Source: Candidatus Gastranaerophilales bacterium (lineage in GTDB: Bacteria > Cyanobacteriota > Vampirovibrionia > Gastranaerophilales > Gastranaerophilaceae). From it: a stretch of DNA of 10,377 nucleotides. The notes under the pieces are model-generated. The model saw only the letters and a program-made list of their open reading frames with translations. It made no database searches and was not told where the DNA came from. The stretch spans positions 1 to 10,377 of the forward strand of contig CAJONH010000193.1 of the NCBI GenBank assembly GCA_905235825.1, read 5' to 3'. Below, in pieces: positions 1 through 8,909 of the stretch (its first letter is position 1; every line of letters begins with the position of its first letter). The position numbers were made by a program, and so were the translations under genes.

Positions 1-34
1 TGCATGAAAATTGGAAAATAAAATCAAATAATCA

Positions 35-84
35 GCTGGATTGCCACGACACACAAAATGAGGTTGTGTCTCGCAATGACGATG
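35..84. repeat. Palindromic extragenic repeat element (REP-like)
   Basis: Nested complementary arms ATTGC (40-44)/GCAAT (73-77) and ACACAA (51-56)/TTGTGT (64-69) enclose a 7-base loop. Read on the minus strand it begins GTCATTGCGAGACACAAC and ends TGGCAATCCAGC, a pattern I recall from dispersed intergenic repeats in many AT-rich bacterial genomes. It lies downstream of carB and may contribute to 3'-end stability or termination. Copy number cannot be judged from one window. Confidence 0.55.
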
Positions 85-110
85 AAAATTTTAGTAAACC
101 GATTTATTTT

Positions 111-128
111 GGCAGACTAAAGTATGCC
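111..128. repeat. Short hairpin downstream of carB
   Basis: GGCAGAC (111-117) and GTATGCC (122-128) pair with one mismatch around a TAAA loop. In the operon's direction it is followed by AAAATAAA, not Ts, so it is not a normal rho-independent terminator. CAGACT occurs twice nearby (113-118 and 132-137). It is possibly part of the same kind of dispersed repeat as the element at 35-84. Confidence 0.45.
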
Positions 129-157
129 CTACAGACTTTTTTGCACGGTTTTATATT

Positions 158-3100
158 TTATTTTAATATAAGTTCTGAGTTTCTATATTTATCAATACTA
201 TCGTAAGTCAATTTGGGATTTTTCATATAATATTGAAGTGCTTCCAAATATGCTTTTGCTGTATCAAGCACAGTAAAACACGGTGTTGAATACATTTCGG
301 CTATTGTTCTTATTAAAAATCCTCTGTCTTCGCTTCCGTATCTTGCTGAATTATTATTTGTAGTAGGTGTATTAATAATAAAGCAAAGTTCTTTATTTTT
401 CATATTTCTCTGCATTTTTTGAATATCAAATTTTTCAATTTCTTTAGATTCAATGTTATGCAGTTTTAAATATTTATGAGTTCCTGTTGTGGCTACGAGA
501 TTAAATCCCAAATCAACGAGGGTTTGGGCAATTGGAACCGATTCTTTTTTATAGTGGTCGTTTATGGAAAAAAGAACGTTTCCTCTTTTTGTAGAAAGTT
601 TATAGCCTGCGGCTAAAAATCCTTTTACAAGGGCTTTTTCATAGCTTGTATCAATTCCCAAAACTTCTCCCGTTGATTTCATTTCGGGAGCTAAAGCAGG
701 GTCTATTCTGTTTAATTTTTGGAAGGAAAAGATTGGTATTTTTGCACATACAAGATTTGTTACGGGGGCAAGTCCTGTATTATAGCCTTGTTCTTTTATT
801 GATTTGCCTAAAATAGCATCTATAGCTATTTTAACCATTGGTATTCCCGTAACTTTGCTTAAAATCGGTACTGTTCTTGATGCACGGGGATTAACTTCAA
901 TAATATATGCAATATTATCTTTCATTACAAATTGAATATTCATTAAACCTTTTACTTTTAGTGCTTTTGCGATTTTTTCGGTATAATCGATAAGGTTTTT
1001 TATAACTTCATCGGGAATTGTACGTGTAGGATAAAGTGCAATGGAATCACCGCTATGTATACCTGCCCTTTCTATATGTTCCGTAATTGCGGGAATTAAA
1101 ACGTTTTCTCCGTCTGAAATTGCATCCAGTTCAAGTTCTGTTCCTTCAATATACTGGTCAATTAATATAGGGTGTTCATCCGAAAACTTTAAAGCTCCTT
1201 CAATGTATGAAATAAGTTCGTCTTTATTATAAACAACCTGCATGCCCCTTCCGCCTATTACATAGGAAGGTCTTACAAGCAGAGGGAAACCGATTGTTTT
1301 AGCGGCTTCAAGTGCTTCTGATGAACTTCTTACTGCTGCACCTTTAGGTTGTGGAATTTTTAATTCTCTTAAAAGCTGTTCAAAAAGTTTGCGGTCTTCG
1401 GCTTTATTTATTGAATCCAATGAAGTTCCGAGAATTTTAACTCCTCTTTCATTAAGTTTAGGAGCTAAGTTTATAGCTGTTTGTCCGCCAAATTGCACTA
1501 AAACACCTTCCGGATTTTCTTTTTCTATTATATTCATTATATTTTCAATGTGCATAGGTTCAAAAAACAGTTTATCCGCTACGTCAAAATCCGTTGAAAG
1601 TGTTTCGGGGTTTGAATTTACTATTAATGATTTATAGCCTTTATTTCTTACTTCCCACGCAGCGTGTACACTGCAATAGTCAAATTCAATACCCTGACCT
1701 ATTCTAATCGGGCCTGAGCCTAAAATTAAAATCTTTTTGTCATTTGCGGGATTTGTTTCGTCAATTTCGTTATAAGTTGAATAATAATAAGGTGTATAAG
1801 CCGTAAATTCAGCCGCACAGGTATCTACTATTTTAAAAGAAGCCGAAATTGAGTTTTCTTTTTTCAAATGTTCTATTTCATCAATTGATTTTTTTGTATA
1901 TTTTGCAATTTCCTCATCAAGGAATCCTTTTTCTTTTGCTTCTAAATACAAATCTGCCGTTAAGGTTTCGTTTTTGAGTCTGTTTTCAAAATCAACAAGT
2001 CCTTTAATCTTTGAAATAAACCATTTATCTATTTTAGTAATTTTATTTATTTCACTTACACTTATACCACGGTTTATAGCTTCAGCTACTCTGAAAATTC
2101 TTCTGTCATCCTGAACATGTAAAAGTGCTTTAATTTCTTCTTCACTGCTGTCTGTATGTCTGCCTCTTAAAAGTCCGGTATATTTTGATTCAATTGAAGT
2201 TATAGCTTTTTTGAAGGAGCTTTCAAAAGTTCTTCCGATAGCCATGACTTCGCCCGTTGCTTTCATTTTTGTTCCTAAAATTCTGTCGCCGTGTTTAAAT
2301 TTATCGAACGGCCATTTAGGTATTTTTGTTACTACATAATCAATTGAAGGTTCAAATGCTGCTGCGGTTTTTTTTGTAATGGAGTTTGGAATTTCGTGTA
2401 AATTATATCCTATAGCGATTTTTGTCGTGATTTTTGCAATAGGATATCCCGTTGCTTTTGAAGCGAGTGCCGATGAACGGCTGACACGCGGATTTACTTC
2501 TATTACATAGTATTGATTGCTGACGGTATCAAGTGCGAATTGGACATTGCAGCCGCCTTCGATTTTCAAAGCTCTTATTATTTTAAGAGCCGCACTTCTT
2601 AGCATTTGGCATTCTTTGTTTGTAAGAGTTTGTGTAGGTGCTACAACAAAGCTGTCGCCTGTATGTATGCCTATAGGGTCAATATTTTCCATATTGCAAA
2701 TAGCAATACTTGTGTTATTGGCATCTCTAATAACTTCGTATTCGATTTCTTTATATCCTGCAATACTTTTTTCGACAAGTACCTGCGAAATAGGACTTAA
2801 TGAAAGACCGGTGTATACAATATCTTCATATTCCGAGTAGTTATTTGCAATACCACCGCCTGTACCGCCTAAAGTATAAGCAGGACGTACAATAATCGGA
2901 AAACCTATTTTTTGAGCGAATTTTTTTGCATCTTCAAAACTTGATACAATATCACTTTCAGGAATAGGTTCACCTGTTTCAATCATTAAGTTTTTGAACA
3001 TTTCACGGTCTTCCGCTTTTTTTATGGAATCAATTTTTGTTCCTAAAAGTTCTACGTTATATTTTTCCAAGATACCGTTTTCATGAAGACTTACGGCAAG

Positions 3101-3391
3101 ATTTAATCCCGTTTGACCGCCAAGTGTTGCAATAATACCGTTAGGTCTTTCTTTATCTATTATATATGTTAATGATTCAAGGGTTAAAGGTTCGATATAA
3201 ACTTTATCCGCAATATTTTCGTCCGTCATTATCGTAGCGGGATTGGAATTTACAAGAACTACTTCGATATTTTCTTCTTTTAATGCTCTGCAAGCCTGAA
3301 CACCCGCATAGTCAAATTCGGCTGCCTGACCTATGACGATTGGGCCTGACCCTATTACCAGAACTTTTTTTATATTTTTATTTAACGGCAT
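158..3391 (-). CDS. carB: Carbamoyl-phosphate synthase large subunit
   Basis: The 1077-residue protein has the full length of the family. It makes carbamoyl phosphate from bicarbonate, two ATP and ammonia channelled from CarA. The two homologous halves are clear: the first opens with GSGPIVIGQ (about residues 14-22) and the second with GSGPIRIGQ (about 558-566). Each has an ATP-grasp domain with an IEVNPR motif near the metal/ATP site (about 297-302 in the first half). An oligomerisation region of about 400-550 lies between them. The C-terminal MGS-like regulatory domain (about 935-1060) keeps a TTGT motif near 968-971 and INTPT near 1006-1010, but much of the usual effector-loop sequence is altered. 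The start ATG at 3391 overlaps the end of pyrF::carA by 10 bases, and a purine-rich GAAAGAGA lies just upstream. It is the last gene of the operon. The family identity is certain. Whether UMP still regulates this enzyme is open. Confidence 0.98.
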   Translation of the reverse strand: MPLNKNIKKVLVIGSGPIVIGQAAEFDYAGVQACRALKEENIEVVLVNSNPATIMTDENIADKVYIEPLTLESLTYIIDKERPNGIIATLGGQTGLNLAVSLHENGILEKYNVELLGTKIDSIKKAEDREMFKNLMIETGEPIPESDIVSSFEDAKKFAQKIGFPIIVRPAYTLGGTGGGIANNYSEYEDIVYTGLSLSPISQVLVEKSIAGYKEIEYEVIRDANNTSIAICNMENIDPIGIHTGDSFVVAPTQTLTNKECQMLRSAALKIIRALKIEGGCNVQFALDTVSNQYYVIEVNPRVSRSSALASKATGYPIAKITTKIAIGYNLHEIPNSITKKTAAAFEPSIDYVVTKIPKWPFDKFKHGDRILGTKMKATGEVMAIGRTFESSFKKAITSIESKYTGLLRGRHTDSSEEEIKALLHVQDDRRIFRVAEAINRGISVSEINKITKIDKWFISKIKGLVDFENRLKNETLTADLYLEAKEKGFLDEEIAKYTKKSIDEIEHLKKENSISASFKIVDTCAAEFTAYTPYYYSTYNEIDETNPANDKKILILGSGPIRIGQGIEFDYCSVHAAWEVRNKGYKSLIVNSNPETLSTDFDVADKLFFEPMHIENIMNIIEKENPEGVLVQFGGQTAINLAPKLNERGVKILGTSLDSINKAEDRKLFEQLLRELKIPQPKGAAVRSSSEALEAAKTIGFPLLVRPSYVIGGRGMQVVYNKDELISYIEGALKFSDEHPILIDQYIEGTELELDAISDGENVLIPAITEHIERAGIHSGDSIALYPTRTIPDEVIKNLIDYTEKIAKALKVKGLMNIQFVMKDNIAYIIEVNPRASRTVPILSKVTGIPMVKIAIDAILGKSIKEQGYNTGLAPVTNLVCAKIPIFSFQKLNRIDPALAPEMKSTGEVLGIDTSYEKALVKGFLAAGYKLSTKRGNVLFSINDHYKKESVPIAQTLVDLGFNLVATTGTHKYLKLHNIESKEIEKFDIQKMQRNMKNKELCFIINTPTTNNNSARYGSEDRGFLIRTIAEMYSTPCFTVLDTAKAYLEALQYYMKNPKLTYDSIDKYRNSELILK

Positions 3392-5226
3392 AATATATCT
3401 CTTTCTGTTTTCTTTGCTGTATTTTCAATCCAATTTATAATAATTTTATTTGCATCGTAAGGACCTGCCGTTAATTCGGGATGAAACTGCACTGTTTTAA
3501 TTCCGTATTTTGGACAGGAGATACCTTCAACCGTATTGTCGTTGATATTTACGTAAGTAATTTCAACATCCTCCGGTAAAGAAGAAGGTTCAAGTGCATA
3601 ACTGTGATTTTGCGAGGTTATAAAAATTTCATTTGTTTTAAGGTTCATAACAGGATGATTGCCGCCTCTGTGACCGTATTTAAGTTTATATGTTTTTCCG
3701 CCTAAAGCAATTGAAATGATTTGATGACCTAAACAAATTCCGAATAAAGGAAGTTTACCGAGTAATTTTTTTGCTGTTTCAATTGTTTGAACGGCATCTT
3801 CCGGATTACCGGGGCCGTTTGATATTAATACGGCTTCAAAATCACCGTTAAGTATTTCTTCGGCTTTTGTATCGGCAGGGAATAAAGTGATATCGCAATT
3901 CATCGCTTTAAAATTTTCAAAAATGCTTTTTTTGATACCCATGTCAATTATTGCAAGTTTAACTCCCGTTCCTGCAAAATGTGTCGGTTTATATGTTGTA
4001 ACTTCTAAAGTTATATCTTTACTTATTCTGTAATCACGCATTTTTTCTTTAATTTCAGGAGTAATATCTCCGGTTGTAACGGCACAGTTCATTGCTCCGT
4101 TATTTCGTATTATTTGAGTTAAATATCGGGTATCAATACCTTTTAATGCAACAATTCCGTTTTGTTTGAGATATTCTGCTAAAGGCATGCAGCTTTTATA
4201 GTGTGATTCGTGTTCACAGATGTTTTTTACTATGAAACCTTTTGCGTGAATTTTTCCGCTTTCAAAATCTTCTCTGTTAATTCCGTAGTTTCCTATTTCG
4301 GGATAGGTCATAACTATTGTCTGACCCGCATAAGAGGGGTCAGTTAAAATTTCCTGATAACCAACCATTGACGTATTGAAAACAATTTCACCGTAAGAAG
4401 TTCCGTCTGCCCCTATACTTTCTCCTTCAAAAATCATACCGTTTTCAAGAATTAATTTTCCTTTTGAAACCGCATAGGATTTATTTTGAGTTAAAAGTGC
4501 ATTTTCAATTTCTTCGTAAATCATTTTTATTGCTTTTAATCTGTCGCCTGCATTTATGACAGCTCTGCCTATTACAAGATAATCCGCACCTTCTTTTATT
4601 GCAACGGAAGGAGTTGCAAGACGTTTCTGGTCATCCTTGCTTGACCAATCGGGTCTTATTCCGGGGCAGAGTACTTTAAAATCTTTACCGCAAACCTGTT
4701 TTATTTTTCTTGCTTCCCAAACACTTGCAACAACACCGTCTAATCCCGAATTTTTTGCGGTTAAAGCAAGGTGAAGTGCATATTCATCGGGTTTATAAGG
4801 AACTTTAAGTTCGTTTTGCAAACTTTCTTCGCTAATACTTGTAAGTACCGTAACTCCTAATATTGTCGGGTTTTCTCTGCCGAGTTCCTTTGCTGTATTT
4901 CTTGCGGCTTCCTGTGCTTTTTTCATCATTTCGCTTCCGCCGGTAGTATGTATATTAAAGAAGGAAGCACCGTGTCTTATAATATTTTCAGCTGATTTTG
5001 CAACGGTATTCGGTATATCGTGCAGTTTAACATCGAAGAAAAATTTGATGTTTTGTTCTTTCATAAAGTTGAAAATTTCGTAGCCGTTTCCGGTATACAT
5101 TTGTAAGCCTACTTTAAATATTCCTACATAGTCTTTAAGTTCCGTTATAAGCTCTTTTGCCTGCTCAACCGTATCAACGTCGAGTGCAAGAACTATTTTT
5201 TCTTTAATTTCAGGTCTTATTTGCAT
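3382..5226 (-). CDS. pyrF-carA: Fusion of orotidine-5'-phosphate decarboxylase (PyrF) and carbamoyl-phosphate synthase small subunit (CarA)
   Basis: One uninterrupted 614-codon frame encodes two enzymes. Residues 1 to about 245 are a full OMP decarboxylase, which converts OMP to UMP. It carries the catalytic DVKLHDIPNTV signature (Asp65, Lys67, Asp70) and the phosphate-binding IGRAV near 219-223. Residues about 252-614 are a full-length CarA, which hydrolyses glutamine and feeds ammonia to CarB. It has the class I glutaminase nucleophile Cys498 in GICLGHQ and the His582/Glu584 pair in FHPE. A linker of only about 6 to 10 residues joins them. There is no in-frame ATG, GTG or TTG where CarA would normally begin; the first CarA methionine (264) lies inside its first conserved block. 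The gene starts 3 bases after pyrC with AGGAAAA upstream and overlaps carB by 10 bases. Domain identities are secure. I do not know of this fusion as a standard architecture, so an assembly error must be excluded, although no homopolymer slip is obvious at the junction. Confidence 0.95.
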   Translation of the reverse strand: MQIRPEIKEKIVLALDVDTVEQAKELITELKDYVGIFKVGLQMYTGNGYEIFNFMKEQNIKFFFDVKLHDIPNTVAKSAENIIRHGASFFNIHTTGGSEMMKKAQEAARNTAKELGRENPTILGVTVLTSISEESLQNELKVPYKPDEYALHLALTAKNSGLDGVVASVWEARKIKQVCGKDFKVLCPGIRPDWSSKDDQKRLATPSVAIKEGADYLVIGRAVINAGDRLKAIKMIYEEIENALLTQNKSYAVSKGKLILENGMIFEGESIGADGTSYGEIVFNTSMVGYQEILTDPSYAGQTIVMTYPEIGNYGINREDFESGKIHAKGFIVKNICEHESHYKSCMPLAEYLKQNGIVALKGIDTRYLTQIIRNNGAMNCAVTTGDITPEIKEKMRDYRISKDITLEVTTYKPTHFAGTGVKLAIIDMGIKKSIFENFKAMNCDITLFPADTKAEEILNGDFEAVLISNGPGNPEDAVQTIETAKKLLGKLPLFGICLGHQIISIALGGKTYKLKYGHRGGNHPVMNLKTNEIFITSQNHSYALEPSSLPEDVEITYVNINDNTVEGISCPKYGIKTVQFHPELTAGPYDANKIIINWIENTAKKTERDILCR

Positions 5227-5229
5227 ATT

Positions 5230-6501
5230 TTATTTTCCTATTTTATAAATTTTACCGTTTATTATTGTCATTTTTACTTTACCTTTTAGTTTAAATCCGT
5301 CAAAAGGTGAAATTCGGCATTTTGATTTAAAGTTTTGAGCATTAACTATCCATTCTTCATTTAAATCAATAATTGTAAGATTTGCCTCAGCTCCTATTTT
5401 TATGATGCCTTGATTTTCAATTCCTAATATTTTTGCGGGATTATAATTCAATTTTCCTAAAGCCGCAATTAACGATAATTTTCCTGTATGAACAAGGTTT
5501 GTAAGAGTTAAACCGAGTGCCGTTTCAAATCCCGAAATTCCCATAGGGGCATTTTGAATTGGTTTCTGTTTTTCAGCAACCGTATGAGGTGCGTGGTCTG
5601 TTGCTATTGCATCAAGCGTACCGTCTTTAAGCCCTTCAATTACTGCTTCCAAATCTTCTTTTGTTCTTAATGGCGGATTTACTTTATATTTTGCATCATA
5701 GTCAACCATATCATCTTCCGTAAGGCTGAAATAATGAGGTGCTGTTTCTGCCGTTACATTTAAGCCTTCTTTTTTTGCCTGTCTTATTAGTTCTATGGAG
5801 CGTTTGGCTGAAATGTGTGCAAAATGATATCTTCCGTTAATACTTTTTACTATTTCAAGTTCTCTTGCAATGGCTAAAGATTCCGTAATAGAGGGAATTC
5901 CTTTTAAACCTAAACGTGTACTTATTTTACCTTCATTTATTACACCGCCCGATGCAAGCGATGAGTCTTCCGAGTGAGAAATAATTACCTTATTGTGTGA
6001 ATTAATATATTTGATTGCTTCACGTAAAAGATGCATATTTTCTATAGGTTTACCGTCATCAGAAAAAGCAATTGCACCGTTATCGATTAATTCCGATACA
6101 TTAACAAGTTTATCTCCGTATAATCCTTTAGTAACGGCACAAATAGGATAAAATCCGATTTTTTGTTCCGCTTGATTTTTTGTATAAATAAGAGTTGTAA
6201 CATTATCAACTGCTGGATTAGTATTAGCCATCGGGCATATAGCGGTATATCCTCCTTCAATTGCTGAAGATATACCTGTTTTTATTGTTTCTTTTGCCGT
6301 AAACCCCGGTTCACGAAGGTGGCAATGCATGTCCACAAGCCCTGCCGTAATTATTTTACCTTCTAAATCAATTGTTTCTTCATTTGAATTTGATTTTAAA
6401 TTTGGTGAAAATTCCGTTATAATTCCGTTTTCTATTCTTATATCGGATTTCCCTTCAAAATTTTCGGCGGGATTTATTACTGTTGCATTTTTAAGAAGCA
6501 T
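5230..6501 (-). CDS. pyrC: Dihydroorotase, class I
   Basis: This zinc amidohydrolase of 423 residues cyclises N-carbamoyl-aspartate to dihydroorotate, the third step of the pathway. The metal-binding HCHLREPG is at residues 59-66, giving His59 and His61. Further expected ligands or catalytic residues are an Asp in SDDG (148/149), His176 in SHSED, His229 in FAHIS and Asp302 in ATDHAPH. The length and this motif set match the class I (about 420-430 residue) form, not the shorter E. coli-type PyrC, and not an inactive PyrC' because all ligands are present. The ATG overlaps the end of pyrB by 11 bases, and AGGCGG in the pyrB tail serves as a ribosome binding site. Class I enzymes often associate with aspartate carbamoyltransferase, which fits its place next to pyrB, but no interaction can be read from the sequence. 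Confidence 0.98.
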   Translation of the reverse strand: MLLKNATVINPAENFEGKSDIRIENGIITEFSPNLKSNSNEETIDLEGKIITAGLVDMHCHLREPGFTAKETIKTGISSAIEGGYTAICPMANTNPAVDNVTTLIYTKNQAEQKIGFYPICAVTKGLYGDKLVNVSELIDNGAIAFSDDGKPIENMHLLREAIKYINSHNKVIISHSEDSSLASGGVINEGKISTRLGLKGIPSITESLAIARELEIVKSINGRYHFAHISAKRSIELIRQAKKEGLNVTAETAPHYFSLTEDDMVDYDAKYKVNPPLRTKEDLEAVIEGLKDGTLDAIATDHAPHTVAEKQKPIQNAPMGISGFETALGLTLTNLVHTGKLSLIAALGKLNYNPAKILGIENQGIIKIGAEANLTIIDLNEEWIVNAQNFKSKCRISPFDGFKLKGKVKMTIINGKIYKIGK

Positions 6502-7408
6502 GATTACCGCCTTTCAAAAGTGTATTTAATATTGCCATTCTTACATAGACTCCATTTTGAGCTTGTTCCAGTATTGTTTTGCCTACTCGGTTATCTAAAA
6601 GCTCGCTTGATACTTCAATATTTCTGTTTGCAGGGCCGGGGTGCATTAATATTACATTCTTATCAGCATATTTTTTTAATAAATCGGTATCAATTTCGTA
6701 AAGCCTTTTGTATTCCGAAGATTCAGGATAACCTTCTTGTTCATGTCTTTCATTTTGTACTCTAAGCACCATTACAACGTTTGCCCCTTCAATTGCTTCT
6801 TTAATATCATTATGATATTTAACATTAAATGCTTCAAAATTTTCAAATTGAAGATATGTCGGGGCACAAAGGTGAATATCCGCATTAAATTTGGAAAGTA
6901 AAGCAATATTTGATTTTGCGACTCTGCTGTGGGAAACATCACCTACAATGGTTATTTTTTTATTTTCAACCGTTCCCATTTTTTCAAGCATCGTATAGTA
7001 GTCTAATAAGGCCTGAGAAGGATGTGCGTGAGTTCCGTCGCCTCCGTTTACAAATTTAATCGGATAATTCACAAGTCTTAATACGTTATTTATAATACCT
7101 GAAAGCGAATGGCGGATTACAACAGCATTTACACCTATGAAATAAAGATTTTCAATTGTATCTTTAAGACTTTCTCCTTTAGACAGCGAAGAATGAGCGT
7201 CGTCAAAGTTTATAATATTCATGCCGAGCTTTTGTCCTGCAATTTCAAAACTGCATCTTGTACGGGTTGAATTTTCACAAAACATAAGAGCAAGAGTCTT
7301 GCTTTTTACACTGCTTTCCTGTTTACCTTCTTTGAAAGATTTTGCAAGATATATAATATCTTCAATATTCTGTTTTGAAATGCTTTGAATATCAATTAAA
7401 TGTTCCAT
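6491..7408 (-). CDS. pyrB: Aspartate carbamoyltransferase catalytic subunit
   Basis: This 305-residue protein transfers the carbamoyl group to aspartate. Carbamoyl-phosphate-binding residues are all visible: STRTR at 47-51, the mobile-loop Lys77 in SLSKGES, an Arg at 99, HAHPSQ at 127-132 and HPGP at 256-259. Arg162 and Arg216 fit the aspartate-binding positions. The length is that of a catalytic chain alone. No PyrI regulatory-subunit gene lies next to it, so the enzyme is probably an unregulated trimer or a complex with the adjacent class I dihydroorotase. The start ATG shares one base with the pyrE stop (TAATG), which points to translational coupling. The only unusual detail is HPGPANRN where NRG is more common, which should not matter for catalysis. 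Confidence 0.98.
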   Translation of the reverse strand: MEHLIDIQSISKQNIEDIIYLAKSFKEGKQESSVKSKTLALMFCENSTRTRCSFEIAGQKLGMNIINFDDAHSSLSKGESLKDTIENLYFIGVNAVVIRHSLSGIINNVLRLVNYPIKFVNGGDGTHAHPSQALLDYYTMLEKMGTVENKKITIVGDVSHSRVAKSNIALLSKFNADIHLCAPTYLQFENFEAFNVKYHNDIKEAIEGANVVMVLRVQNERHEQEGYPESSEYKRLYEIDTDLLKKYADKNVILMHPGPANRNIEVSSELLDNRVGKTILEQAQNGVYVRMAILNTLLKGGNHAS

Positions 7409-7983
7409 TATGCCGTAACTTTCTGTTCACGACTTCCGGGTTTAACAAGCTCTATGCCTTTTTTGCATAACGGACAGTTATCAGGCTCATAAGTAACGGG
7501 GTCAATCTGCATTAAAGATTTTATGTTATAGTCTGTAAGACCTTTTGTTCTGTCAACAATACAGCCTACTGCCTTAATTTCAGGCTCAAATTCTTTAATA
7601 GCTTCTATTGTTTCTTTTATTGTTCTTGCTGTTGTAATAACATCCTCAATAATAACAACTCTTTCACCTTTTTTAATAGTGTATCCTCTGCGAAGCTGCA
7701 TAACTCCGTCTTTTCTTTCCACAAAGAGATTGCGTTTTTTTGCTTGTTTTGCTGTTTCATATCCTATTATTACCGCACCTATGGCAGGAGCTATTATTGT
7801 ATCAAAGTCAATATCGGAGAGTTTTTCCGCAAGTTTTTTACCGAGCTGTTCCGTTATATCGGGATATTGATATAATTTTGCACATTGAAAATATATATCG
7901 GAATGTAATCCCGAAGTTAAACAAAAATGACCGTGCAATACACCTTCTGCTTTTTCCAATAAATTCAGTACTTCGTTTGTCAT
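7408..7983 (-). CDS. pyrE: Orotate phosphoribosyltransferase
   Basis: This 191-residue type I phosphoribosyltransferase joins orotate and PRPP to make OMP. The PRPP-binding signature VVIIEDVITT is at about 109-118, with the acidic pair Glu113/Asp114. The flexible-loop region is around ERKDGVMQLRRGY (89-101), and the C-terminus has CPLCKKG (170-176) followed by KPGSR. That C-terminal segment marks the Thermus-like subgroup of PyrE rather than the E. coli type. The loop after EDVITT reads AR where the family usually has GG; this is noted as a finding. It starts on a TAATG overlap with pyrD and ends on another TAATG with pyrB, so all three are probably translated by coupled reinitiation. No separate orotate phosphoribosyltransferase is fused to PyrF here. 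Confidence 0.96.
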   Translation of the reverse strand: MTNEVLNLLEKAEGVLHGHFCLTSGLHSDIYFQCAKLYQYPDITEQLGKKLAEKLSDIDFDTIIAPAIGAVIIGYETAKQAKKRNLFVERKDGVMQLRRGYTIKKGERVVIIEDVITTARTIKETIEAIKEFEPEIKAVGCIVDRTKGLTDYNIKSLMQIDPVTYEPDNCPLCKKGIELVKPGSREQKVTA

Positions 7984-8909
7984 TATGCCCTCAATTCCTT
8001 TTTTAATTCATTTATATCTTTAAATCCGTTTTTTATAATATACTCTTTAAGTTCAAGAACAAGTTTTTCCGCTATATCGGGATGAGTAAAGTTTGCAGTT
8101 CCTATTTGAACGGCATTGGCTCCTGCCGCAAAAAATTCCAGTATATCTTCCAAAGTTTCAATTCCTCCAATACCTATTATCGGAATGTTTAAAACTTTTG
8201 AAAGTCTTAAAACAGCACCTATTGCAACAGGTTTAATACCATATCCGGAATATCCGCCCGAAATGGTTGTTTTTTGAAATTTGCCGTTTATCAGGTTAAG
8301 TTTTATCGAGCTTCCTTTTAGCGTATTTATTGCACTGACTGCATCAGCTCCTGCTTTTTGAGCTGCAAGTCCTATTTTTTCAACAGATGTTACGTTTGGT
8401 GTTAATTTAACAATCAGAAAGCCTTTATATTCCTGCCGTACGGAATTAACAAGCTCGTATAACGAATTTTCGTCAGTTCCGAATTCTAAACATCCTGATT
8501 TTACGTTAGGACATGAAACATTTAGTTCTATTGCTTTAATTTTTCTTGTTTCACATATTTTTGAAAGTTCAATATATTCATCAATAGTACTTCCTGCTAT
8601 ATTAACAATAAAATTTATATTTTTAGATTTTAATACCGTTAGTTTATCCGTTAAAAATTTATCAATGCCGACATTTTCAAGTCCTATTGAATTAATCATT
8701 CCGGCTTTTGTTTCCGTAATACGTATATTTTTATTTCCTGCTCTCGGTCTTAAAGATATGGCTTTTGTAACTATCGCCCCCAAATTTGATACATCAATAA
8801 AATCTTCATATTCGCTGTTGTATCCGTATGTTCCCGATGCGGTCATTATCGGATTTTTGAGAATTAATCCGTTTAAATCTGTGTTTAAAATATCTGTAAT
8901 TACAGCCAT
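7983..8909 (-). CDS. pyrD: Dihydroorotate dehydrogenase, class 1B catalytic subunit
   Basis: This 308-residue FMN flavoprotein oxidises dihydroorotate to orotate and passes electrons to PyrK. Class 1 is shown by the catalytic cysteine in NVSCPNVK (Cys133) rather than the serine of membrane-bound class 2 enzymes, and no N-terminal membrane segment is present. FMN/phosphate-binding sequence is seen in GIGGIETLED and GANAVQIGTANF near the C-terminus, and NTLKGSS in the middle. The pairing with pyrK makes it the NAD-dependent 1B type. It starts inside the last codons of pyrK (10-base overlap) with GAGG four bases before the ATG. It ends at a TAATG shared with pyrE. Cytosolic location is expected. 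Confidence 0.98.
   Translation of the reverse strand: MAVITDILNTDLNGLILKNPIMTASGTYGYNSEYEDFIDVSNLGAIVTKAISLRPRAGNKNIRITETKAGMINSIGLENVGIDKFLTDKLTVLKSKNINFIVNIAGSTIDEYIELSKICETRKIKAIELNVSCPNVKSGCLEFGTDENSLYELVNSVRQEYKGFLIVKLTPNVTSVEKIGLAAQKAGADAVSAINTLKGSSIKLNLINGKFQKTTISGGYSGYGIKPVAIGAVLRLSKVLNIPIIGIGGIETLEDILEFFAAGANAVQIGTANFTHPDIAEKLVLELKEYIIKNGFKDINELKKELRA

Noticed and set aside
2517..2840. Plus-strand open frame of 107 codons opposite carB
   Set aside because: It lies fully antisense to conserved carB sequence, has no recognisable domain and no ribosome binding site; the shorter plus-strand frames opposite the other pyr genes are rejected for the same reason.
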